A stretch of 29,322 bases of DNA from positions 1 through 29,322 of the forward strand of contig JALMLS010000214.1 of the NCBI GenBank assembly GCA_038496445.1, read 5' to 3'. Below the pieces are notes generated by a model. The model made no database searches. It had not been told where the DNA came from and worked only from the letters and a program-made list of their open reading frames with translations. Source of the DNA: Trichosphaerium sp. ATCC 40318 (lineage: Eukaryota; Discosea; Flabellinia; Trichosidae). Positions within the stretch are counted from its first letter, which is position 1, and the number at the start of each line of letters is the position of its first letter. Position numbers and translations under genes: made by a program. Shown in pieces: positions 21,637 to 29,322 of this stretch.

Positions 21637-22575
21637 TTATGAAGACTCTACACTTTCTTCTAAATCTTTTTGTTTGTATGTATCAAACACGAGCTTTTTA
21701 AGTTCATAAACTGACATTGATTCTATTTGTAGCTTTTTTTTTACCAATTCTAGGAAAGAAGCTTTAGTATCTTAATTATTTTCCATCAACTTTTGAACTA
21801 GCAAACGTGTTCGTGTCCACGTACTTCGAAGTCTCTTCGCAGATACTGACGGTGTGGACAATGGTATTTTCAATACCGATCCTGTTTGTTTCTTTACATA
21901 ATAGATGAACTAATGAAGAGTTACAAGCTAAAAAACAACAAAGAAAACCCTTTTGGGATGATCGTACAGTCTCTTCTTTGGGTTTCTCTTCTATGTATGG
22001 AGTTCCCACGTCTTTCATATCTCTACGGCCACTAGTTTTATGGTACATACCGCCACGAAGGCGCCGTATAATTGAAATTTCGGGTCCAGAATATAGATAG
22101 TCATTTCTGAAACTAATGATAGCACCTGCTGCTATTTGTTGGTCTCGAAGGCAATAAACCGATTCTACAACAGTTAAGTCTTCCACACTAACCTATGATG
22201 GATTTTTTTACCTGATAGACCTAATTCTCGCATCGTTTGATCATCCTGTAAAAACTTACCTACACGTTTGTAAGTGATGCTTTTCTACGAAAAAAAAGCA
22301 CCGCAATAGATGAGATTGTGTTCATCAAAAGAGATTCCCTCTTGGAAACGGATCTTATTCTTAAGCTCTCCAACAGTGTTAGAAGCTTCAACCGTCACCC
22401 AGGACCTTTTTCCTGAAGGAGTCATCTGTTCCTGTTAATTTCATTGCCTGCTCTAAATTGTACTTACTGCAATGATTGAGTACCCAGGCTTGTATATGTG
22501 CTCTTCACGCTTGATTGTATCATTGAGATAGGTATTCTGTTTATAAGTTGATTTGGGAGCGCACTCGTTGCCCAT
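21637..22575 (-). CDS. Ubiquitin-like domain protein with an internal LRGG
   Basis: The first exons are clear: 22575-22468, 22431-22302, 22259-22212, then one starting at 22179. Introns are very short (36, 42 and 32 nt). The start is MGNECAPKS, possibly N-myristoylated. A ubiquitin-like fold follows (SWVTVEASNTVGELKNKI, FQEGISFDEHNLIYCGK, DDQTMRELGL) and reaches RRLRGG at about residues 134-139 (genomic 22049-22060). It is longer than ubiquitin between the last two strands. After LRGG come MYHKTSGRRD and a weaker second region. The final exon, ending at TAA 21637, encodes SFLELVKKKLQ and ESMSVYELKKLV. I could not fix its splice to the previous exon, and a 21-nt U-rich stretch near 21930-21950 may be another intron. 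The LRGG is internal, so conjugation would need cleavage. Confidence 0.65.
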
Positions 22576-22825
22576 GGTGGTACGGTTGTTTGTTTATGTC
22601 TACCCAAGGGTTTTTTTGAAAACAAGAGATTCATTGAAATAGCGGTGGCTATTTCAAGTGCCTGTCCTCAATTATTTCACTCTATGAGACGTTATAAAGA
22701 CATTGTAAATGGGTAGCTTTCGAACACGTGACTGATTTACCCAGTGTACGAAGACCCTTACCATACAGCACTTGAAACCTCGTTGAACTGTAAAGGCTCT
22801 AACCTGAGACCATAGTGTAACACTC

Positions 22826-22983
22826 CTAAACCGGTAATACACTGAACAACTCATCAAACTGAATATTAAAAGAAAGCAGAGCTTTTTTCCGAAATTAACT
22901 TGTAATTTATTCTCTTCTTTGCCTTTTGCTTGATCAAAGGCAGTTTTGTAAACAAGATCAATCAATACAGACTCTAGGTATAC
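22826..22983 (-). CDS. Fragment of a TAF13-like histone-fold protein
   Basis: An exon at 22983-22900 reads YLESVLIDLVYKTAFDQAK then KEENKLQ. After a 41-nt intron (22899-22859) comes FDELFSVL, ending at TAG 22826. The layout matches the histone fold of TAF13 (long central helix, short basic loop, then a V-x-D/E-x-x-F-x-L strand/helix), a subunit of the TFIID basal transcription factor. The upstream part with the expected LR-x-MMYGFGD motif was not found at 22990-23500, and the C-terminus is short. Exons may be missed or the gene may be truncated. The assignment rests on pattern recognition over about 37 residues. Confidence 0.35.
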
Positions 22984-22989
22984 CTGAAA

Positions 22990-23516
22990 TGTTGATTAAT
23001 TGTTCTAGTTCTTGCGTTCTTAAACAACTGGAAGAAGTGAGTTAAGAGTTCACTCGCAACAGTATGCATTCATTTATGCAGCTTCTACTCAGCATTCTAC
23101 GGTTTGAGTCTTATTAATTGACAAAGCATGGGTTGTCTGTTTTGTGAATTTAGAGAAAAGCTACTTTGTTAACAATACTTTGGTCTGTGCTACATTGTAT
23201 GAAACCAACCTGAGTTGTTTTCTGGCGAACTGTCAAAACACTTGTAGCACTTGAAGTAAATCGTTTTTAGTTCAATTTCAAAATGGCATCTGTGTAAAAC
23301 CAAAACAAGTTCCGATTACCCTACCTTCTCGGTTTCATAATGACGTTGTTATTGTCAAGACAAACAGTCTTGCTATCCTACCGAGTATTTATCTTCCAGA
23401 CATTTCACAAGGAGATTTGTGACAAAGGCAGCTGAAACGTTATGCAAGCAATGATTGGGAAATAAACAAGAATAAAAGACATATAATTTTTATTTACTTT
23501 TTCTTTTTTGAAAACA
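22990..23516. other. Region with no resolved gene
   Basis: This should contain the 5' part of the TAF13-like gene on the minus strand and the 3' end of the Rho GEF/GAP gene. A minus-strand ATG near 23338 followed by a GTAGGG donor could begin an upstream exon, but its phase does not match the 22983 exon. Confidence 0.3.
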
Positions 23517-26500
23517 TTACTGTAAAGATCCAAGGCTACTCAAGGTATCTATAGGATGCTCCTCTCGAAAAACAACAGCACGTTGGTTATCATCAATATC
23601 AAGGAGCTCTACATCTTTGATTTGTTTATGAAATTGTGTTGATTGCTAAAACGCAGACAAGTCAGAAGCGATTGACAAGAAACTTTCGTACTCTGGGAAC
23701 AACGCTTTTTCTTGCTCTTCCACTAATACTCCTTCGTCTTCTTGACTTCCCACCACCATCTCTAGACTCTTTTCTCCTAACAGATGTAAGAAATCGAAAC
23801 AACGAAGATAAAACTTACCTGTGACCTGATTTCCTTGATTGTCTAGGAGATATAGCATCACCTGCATGCCTTATACCATCCCGTTTGCTCCTGTTAGCGC
23901 TTTTACGTCTACTCTTTCTTACTTCCCTTTCTTGATTAGTTCGTTTTCGAGGTGCAGGACGTGATGGTGTTGGCTGAGAGAGCTCTTCGTCTGAACCATA
24001 CTCAACACGCTTTTTCGAAAAACAGTTAGTTTAAGCCAATTAAAGTGCTTGAAGCGTACGAGATCGGGTAGGTTTGAGTCGCCAAAAACTACATCAAAAT
24101 TTGTAATCATAGCTGTTACAGCCCAAAATATTGTAGGCAAAGTCAATGTAAAGCTTAGATCTTCTACTGGAGGATGTAATAAACTTGGTCCAAAAATCAT
24201 AGCACAATTATTCGCAGACATCAAATTCTTATCTGAATGCTTTGAAAGAACACTCAGATGCTTAATGAGGAACCTTAAAACAGATAGATTCTCTGGGGGT
24301 ATTGCTCTTAAAAATTCCTTGAGGACAGGAATTTCACGAGGTTGGCCTAAACAACAGTTAACACTTTTTTTTTGTCTTTGTTTTTCTGGTATTGAAGGAG
24401 TTTTAATGGCGTACATTCAAGCTCTGTTATGGGTTTATATAGTGCATATGTAAGCAGAGGTTCGGGCATATCTTTAAAGAAATGCTTTAAAGCATCGGCA
24501 ATAACCCATGCTTCAACATCCCGAAAAACTTCCTCTTCATCAACTTCGTCAACTAAAATAATTAGTTTAATAATGGACACTCCCAAGTGGTAGCTTACAC
24601 GTGTCTATTTGTCTCTTCAATTGTGAAACAGATCCTTCAAAGGCAGGAACACGGTACAAGCCTTCTTTTACAATATCTATAGACAGTAAGGATCTATAGT
24701 TGAAAAAAACGAAAAATCACTCTAGTCAGTTAATACGTACTTTCTGGTAGTTCAACATGTTTTACAAGAGTTCTAAGAACCCACGGAATTCCTTCACGTT
24801 GCTTTGTATCTGATTCAAGCAAAGTCGACAATTTTGCGCCATAAACTTGTAAGAAAAGTCAACAAAATTGATTCAACTTTAACTGAAAAAAAAAAGAAAA
24901 AAAAGGTTTAACATTTGTAACCTATTCGAGTTTCTTGAAGCATTAATCGATGACATTTCCTAAACTCATTCTTCCACTCTTCGCAAGCATCTTGTGAATC
25001 CAACCTCTGACTCAAAAATTACCAACAAAGTCAACAAAAAAAACCGTTTCAAAAAATCACGTGACAACAAAAAAAATCACGTGATGAACAATATGTTCTT
25101 GAGTCAAAGAATCGCTTTTCTGACGTACTATTGAAATATCTACATCGCTTGTTACAACAGTGAAAGCCATATCAACTTCATTATTGCGAGCAAGCTTATT
25201 CTTTAAACTTATCATCAATGTTTCTTTTACTTTCATCTTATCAGACTTTTCCTTTTTACAAAATAGAGCCATATCATTAAACAAGAAACAAAAACGTTCT
25301 TGCTTCTTATTCTTTGCATCTAATATCCAAAGAGGACCCTCTTTAACAAGCTTTCTCTTTATTGTCGAAAGCTGACCCTATCAGAAAAATACCACTTTAG
25401 TTTTGTTGATTAAAAAAAAGTTACGAGCACTTTTCGTTGACCCGTACCTGTACAATATCATAGTTAATGATTTTTCTTTGTGCCTCTAAAACATCGGCAT
25501 GATTTCTTGAACTTTGTACGCTTGCTTGTACTTTCTGATAAAATTGACCAATAGTCTCCCAGGCTCTTTCAAGCGTATTGTACTGATGAGCTCTTTTTTT
25601 TGGAGTCAATCTCAACATTTGCTATTGGAACGTTTTAGACTCTTTTAGATGCTTAAATATATATGGATATCGTACGCCTAATATAGCTTTATAGTGACCA
25701 ACGTGGTTCAGTGGAAACATAAGGATATCTTGTAAAGAATAATCACTTTTGGCAGCCATCTCTTTTTTAAAACTAGCAAACTTTGGCGCTTTCGACACCA
25801 AACGAGCAATAGTTCGTAAAGCATGAGCAGAGTTTTCTACATATGGTCCGTACGCAGCCATTAATGGCGCCTATAATTTACATCAGCAATTTGAAGAAAA
25901 TGGAGTGATCATGGCACCATTTTAATAAATACTCTACCAACATGTCTTAAGAATGGAATCCTTTTTTGAATTTGTTTAAACTTTTGAAGATACTCTTGAT
26001 GAACGCTGAAAAGAATTTCGATATTACAAAACATAGCATGAACGTCTTCAGATGTTATCCCATACGCATGAAAATTATCTCGTAGTGGCTTTAGATAATG
26101 CTAAAACGAGAAAATAAGAAATCTTCGGCTAGGAAAGAAAGAAAAAAAGATCGAAATTACTATTGTGATTTTACGGATTAAATTCACGTACGTTCACTGC
26201 TATTTCCAAATAATCAACGTATTCTTGTTCTTTATGTAACATGGATATAAAAAACTGGTTACGATCCTTTACAGAAAAATTATCCTTGTAAAACGCATAA
26301 CCTTACAAAAAATTAGAAACCAATAACTTTTTTTTTTTTCAATTGTAGAGTACAGTATCTCTTCATCCTCTTTCGGACAAGAAAGCCCTTCGCAACTTTT
26401 TGTATCTTCACCGCTGCTCTCTGTCTATCTAAGTCTTGCACCTTTTTCTGACAATAGGCACCAAGTTTTGACTTTAGAGAAATGTCAGAAAAAAGAAAAA

Positions 26501-26850
26501 AAAAGTCACCAAAAAAAGAATTCTTACAAATACTTTAATTTTGTCGTCCAACTTGCCGATAGCGCCAATATCATGCATTACCTACGTTTAAATATGAGTT
26601 ACTAATATGTATAAAGGCCCAAAGAGTTTGTTAAAGGTCAAAGGAGCGCACCTCAGTACGCTGAATCTGTTGTCTTAAATTATTAATATCAAGTACACCC
26701 ATTCCAAGTCCTTGTAGCACATCACGCACAACAGTAAGTAAATCCTATAAAAACCCAATTAACCCGCTTACTATATTAAAAGAAAATTGTACGTACGTGA
26801 TCAGATGCAGTAATTGAATTTGGCGATAAATGTGTAAGCATTGGAGGCAT
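23517..26850 (-). CDS. IQ-DH-PH-RhoGAP protein: combined Rho GEF and GAP
   Basis: Exons downward: 26850-26797, 26744-26652, 26581-26528, 26471-26354, 26301-26192, 26100-25942, 25870-25676, 25621-25448, 25377-25081, 25006-24922, 24845-24741, 24676-24599, 24552-24415, 24346-24060, 24009-23819, 23776-23692, 23645-23517. They sum to 2352 nt, or 783 residues. An IQ motif (IQKVAKGFLVRKR, from residue 90) could bind calmodulin. Residues 107-318 are a DH domain (LQDILMFPLNHVGHYKAIL). Residues 320-446 are a PH domain (GPLWIL, ERFCFLFNDMALF, final helix with DACEEWKNEF). Residues 447-630 are RhoGAP (REGIPWVLRTLVKH, GLYR with Arg490 as the likely arginine finger, PEPLLTYALY, ANNCAMIFGPSLL). The basic tail is RS-rich. 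It should both load GTP on and hydrolyse GTP from Rho/Rac GTPases at membranes. The in-frame TAG at 25622 sits in an intron. Confidence 0.87.
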
Positions 26851-26970
26851 AGATTTTGATTTCTGTACATCTCTATCTCCTCCTCTTTGGTAAAGTCGTT
26901 AAACAAGCCAAAACAACGCACAGTCTTTAATATTAGTGTATAAACAAAACAAAAAGGCAACGTGCTTTGT

Positions 26971-26976
26971 CACGTG
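26971..26976. promoter_or_regulatory. CACGTG upstream of the Rho GEF/GAP gene
   Basis: It lies 121 bp upstream of the predicted ATG at 26850, as GTCACGTGGC. Another copy lies at 27083-27088. Any regulatory role is inferred from position only. Confidence 0.3.
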
Positions 26977-27137
26977 GCACTTCGGGTTATTTAATGGCGT
27001 GATAAAGTCATAAAAACGAAAAACCAAAAAATAACAGAACTTCTTATTAAAAGTGCTTAAAAAAACCATAAAGGTACCTAGGCACGTGTACTGCCAAGCT
27101 CATTGTGCGTTTTTTACTGACGAGTTTTGAACTTTTT

Positions 27138-27424
27138 TCAGGGGCGCTGTAACTCATAGTACGATCGTCTCTTATATTTTCTTTGTATAAAAAAAGGTGT
27201 TAGAGATCGATAACTACCAGTACAAAGCCAAACCGTCGAAAGTCAATACTATATCGTACCCATCGAACTACTCTTGCCACGCATCCAGTGACTACGACGG
27301 CGTTGCCTCTTTTCGCCTGTAAAGGCCATGCCGCTTCGCCTTGAACACCAATAAAACTTATATTATCTAAGGTACGCTTACGGCTTTTTATGGACTTATT
27401 CGCAACTCCTGTGATTTGATGCAT
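27138..27424 (-). CDS. Small hypothetical protein
   Basis: The start MHQITGVANKSIKSRK at 27424 opens a 74-residue frame to TAA at 27200. An alternative uses the GTACGA donor at 27259 and the acceptor at 27171, giving exons 27424-27260 and 27170-27138 and a 65-residue protein ending RRSYYELQRP. The central part (ISFIGVQGEAAWPLQAKRG then VVVTGCVARVV) has the rhythm of a small beta barrel such as an OB fold, but no family is recognised. It is divergent from the bZIP-like gene, with 233 bp between the starts. Confidence 0.4.
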
Positions 27425-27492
27425 GGGTTTACTGTTCGCACTAGTTACAAACTCGATCGTGCTTGCAAAAATCTCCTTCGACTATTTTTGCG

Positions 27493-27498
27493 CACGTG
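27493..27498. promoter_or_regulatory. CACGTG in the divergent promoter before the bZIP-like gene
   Basis: The palindrome (GCACGTGC) lies between the minus-strand start at 27424 and the plus-strand start at 27658. A regulatory role is inferred from position only. Confidence 0.3.
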
Positions 27499-27657
27499 CA
27501 AAATCCCACGCCGTAGATTTTGTGAGAAAAGCGTGTTACACAACCTCAAGCACTGATCACAGTTATAGCAAAACTCTGAATGGTGTAGTTGCGAAACATC
27601 TTCTTGACGTAGTTTGACTTGTAAACAGCTGTATGTAGTTAAACTGGGCTTGTAGGA

Positions 27658-28404
27658 ATGGAAAAGGACTCACCACCTGATTGGATGAAGCAAGGAGAAT
27701 TGACTCTACCTCCCATTGAATTTCAACAAGAACCGCCTGTAAACCCGCCAACAGTAAATACATTCTTCCAAGCGCCTACGTTTACGCACAGTGGTTCAAT
27801 TAGTACAATTAATACGAAAGAACAGAAACAAAACACTCCCACAGCACCTGTTACATTTCAAAAACCACGACCGCGCAAGAAAAGAAAGAAACAGCCTTCT
27901 ATCAAAAAGACTGCTGCTAAAAAGTACAATTCAAAAGTGTTTTCGTTTTATATTAACTCCTTTAGTAACTGGCGAGGTCAACAACGCCAGAAGATGCTTC
28001 AGCTCGAAAAACAGGCACAGGAACTCGAAAAACAAAACGAACTAAACAAGGCAGAACTAGAGGCTGAGAAGGTGCGCAAAATACTGTCGGTTTTTTAAAC
28101 CGCGCCTGAATTTCGCCGGATTTTACATAAACGAAAAAAAAAAGCCATCAGTCACTGTTTTAAAGACACTTACGCCATTTTTTAGATTATGCAAGCGCTT
28201 GTGCGTAAAGAGCGTGATGATTTACGCGATTTTATGAATATCGCTGTTCAAGCGTGGCTCAACGTTCCAGACTTTTCTAATTGCAACGTGATGCCTGGGA
28301 TGCAGCAGCAAGGAAACAACCAGTCCAGTGACAATAGTGATTATCCCATGACGAACTCTGGTCCATTTTCGTTTACTAATTCTTCAGCAGCGCACGCAGA
28401 CTGA
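27658..28404 (+). CDS. bZIP-like transcription factor
   Basis: Exons 27658-27923, 27966-28071 and 28186-28404 total 591 nt, or 196 residues. The N-terminus is proline/glutamine-rich, as in an activation region. A strongly basic stretch (PRPRKKRKKQPSIKKTAAK, residues about 71-89) runs into NNWRGQQRQK and then a leucine/methionine heptad helix (MLQLEKQAQELEKQNELNKA). This is a basic region followed by a zipper. The asparagine/arginine spacing of classical bZIP DNA contacts is only loosely met, so it may be a divergent bZIP or another basic coiled-coil protein. The first intron (42 nt) is a multiple of three and was chosen because it removes KVFSFYINSF from the basic helix. The C-terminus is rich in N, Q and S. 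It is expected in the nucleus. Confidence 0.65.
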
Positions 28405-28602
28405 ACCTACTGCCTGCTTTGTAATAACAAATATGTACATAACGCAATCTCTCTCAGTAAAATTTGGTTAGATGAAATATTCGTTTGGAAGTATGCAACG
28501 CGCGATAGTGGTGCCACATTACCATTTCATGGCGTTCCTCGCCAACACTTTAAGCCATGTGTTGTTTTCAATAAGTTGTTTTAGCACTAACGCGGTTCAA
28601 CG
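28405..28602. other. Spacer upstream of the ZNHIT2-like gene
   Basis: Contains the 3' end of the bZIP-like gene and presumably the ZNHIT2-like promoter. No motif stands out. Confidence 0.4.
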
Positions 28603-29322
28603 ATGGCAACACAGATACTAGAGGGTGCAGATAACCCTGAAGTTATTAAAACGGATAGATCGCGATGTTACTTGTAAACTAGTTTTAATCCGTGGTGTAG
28701 CTCTAATACTGATAGGTGTAAGAAGGAAATGTCTAAATACTCGTGTCCAAAATGTAAATGGCGCCTTTGCTCTTTAGAATGCTACAAGGTACGCAATTTC
28801 GTTACGACAATACTTACAGCGCTCATAGACACTAGAAACATTCGGATAGTTGTACAGAAGGATTTTACAAAGAAAACATCGTGGACGCCCTAAAGAACAC
28901 CAAGGCATCGAAAGAAGACAGACTACAGATAATGCAAGTTTTACGAAAGTTTCAAGAGGAAGAAGACCACGACGTTGACGGCATGTACGAGGAATTAGAA
29001 AGTATGGATCTAGGTACGAAATCGCTAAGCCGATTGCATTTTTCAAGTCCTTTCGGCACAATACCACAAATGACCCATACGATCGTTCCTTACGCGCAAC
29101 CTAGACGATCCAGACTTGTTTGACAAGTTACCAAAGCATTTACAACAAGATTTCGCTCGAGCACTGCGAGAAGGTCAAATTGACGCCAACGTACCCATAT
29201 GGGATCCGTGGTGGCTTCTAGATGATCAGGTATTGTTTCAAACCAAACAAAAAAATTGAAAACGCTCTCATCGCTTAAAGCGTTTCTAACGTTCCGTTCT
29301 TTAGACGCTTGTACAAGAAATA
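28603..29322 (+). CDS. ZNHIT2: ZNHIT2-like HIT zinc finger protein, 3' end missing
   Basis: Exons 28603-28673, 28716-28788, 28836-29013, 29105-29229, and 29305 to the window edge. The zf-HIT module is complete: Cys22, Cys25, Cys34, Cys37, Cys42, Cys46, His50 and Cys54. It is followed by the ZNHIT2-type extension (TEGFYKENIV) and a helical region (SKEDRLQIMQVLRKFQEEE). Further on comes the ZNHIT2 signature LPKHLQQDFARALREG and IWDPWWLL. In animals and yeast, HIT finger proteins of this group work with the R2TP/PAQosome chaperone system in assembling RNPs, and ZNHIT2 is linked to the U5 snRNP. That role is taken from family knowledge. The gene runs off the right edge in frame. Confidence 0.85.

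Larger units (their letters stand above)
2413..27498. repeat. Dispersed CACGTG palindrome, 33 copies
   Basis: The hexamer starts at 2413, 2537, 2757, 2951, 5360, 5890, 6439, 6657, 6669, 7262, 8194, 10031, 11020, 12461, 13047, 13609, 13765, 14414, 15325, 15602, 15689, 16052, 16174, 18099, 20890, 21165, 22725, 24598, 25058, 25078, 26971, 27083 and 27493. With about 62% A+T, roughly 4 are expected. Copies lie in introns, exons and spacers, often as TCACGTGA or TCACGTGC. There is no fixed spacing. Confidence 0.8.

Noticed and set aside
23636-24453. Plus-strand frames within the Rho GEF/GAP gene
   Set aside because: They overlap minus-strand exons with clear RhoGAP motifs and have none of their own.
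25622-25624. In-frame TAG in the DH domain region
   Set aside because: The GTACGA donor at 25675 and AG at 25622 form a 54-nt intron whose removal gives a normal DH helix, so the stop is intronic.
1-29322. CRISPR arrays, insertion sequences or transposon ends
   Set aside because: No regular direct repeats with spacers, no transposase or reverse transcriptase motifs and no terminal inverted repeats were seen.

Overview
The window is a compact, gene-dense stretch of nuclear DNA from a AT-rich unicellular eukaryote. Nearly every gene is cut by short GT-AG introns (mostly 29-85 nt, often with TACTAAC-like branch sites). The gene content is eukaryotic signalling: a receptor tyrosine kinase, a second tyrosine kinase, an Arf GTPase, a Rho GEF/GAP, an arrestin, F-box proteins, a ubiquitin-like protein and a ZNHIT2 homologue. 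Bona fide tyrosine kinases (an HRDIAARN catalytic loop) with such short introns point to a protist, for example a unicellular holozoan or an amoebozoan. I cannot name the species.

Layout. 1-2312 (+) is the 3' part of a receptor tyrosine kinase. 2627-4252 (+) is an F-box/MORN-repeat protein whose repeats continue past the stop. 5056-8025 (-) is a UBA/proline-rich/coiled-coil tyrosine kinase. 8232-9104 (+) holds unresolved exons with a PH-like stretch. 9122-10087 (-) is an F-box/LRR reading frame broken by one TGA. 10631-12975 (-) is a long F-box protein, and 13109-13814 (+) is an orphan coiled-coil protein. 14002-16245 (-) is a C2-like plus arrestin protein. 16627-17272 (-) is an Arf GTPase. 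17660-18256 (-) is an intronless F-box/MORN protein. 18540-20424 (-) is a vWA protein. 21637-22575 (-) is a ubiquitin-like protein. 22826-22983 (-) is a fragment of a TAF13-like histone fold. 23517-26850 (-) is an IQ-DH-PH-RhoGAP protein. About 27138-27424 (-) is a small hypothetical protein. 27658-28404 (+) is a bZIP-like factor. From 28603 (+) to the right edge is a ZNHIT2-type zinc finger protein.

The exon models were built by hand. For the main genes the exon lengths sum to a multiple of three and the joins restore family motifs: 572 codons for the partial receptor kinase, then 450, 669, 668, 191, 587, 184, 454, 784 and 197. These sums, not database searches, are the main support. There is no operon logic. 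The genes are independent transcription units in protein phosphorylation, small-GTPase switching, arrestin trafficking and SCF-type ubiquitination.

The most unusual signals are these: an N-terminal UBA on a tyrosine kinase; 33 copies of the palindrome CACGTG (about 4 expected by chance); a splice-donor preference for GTACG rather than GTAAG, with two GC-AG introns that keep the same pattern; a 6-nt micro-exon inside a kinase catalytic loop; and two F-box/repeat genes carrying a single in-frame stop beside apparently intact relatives.
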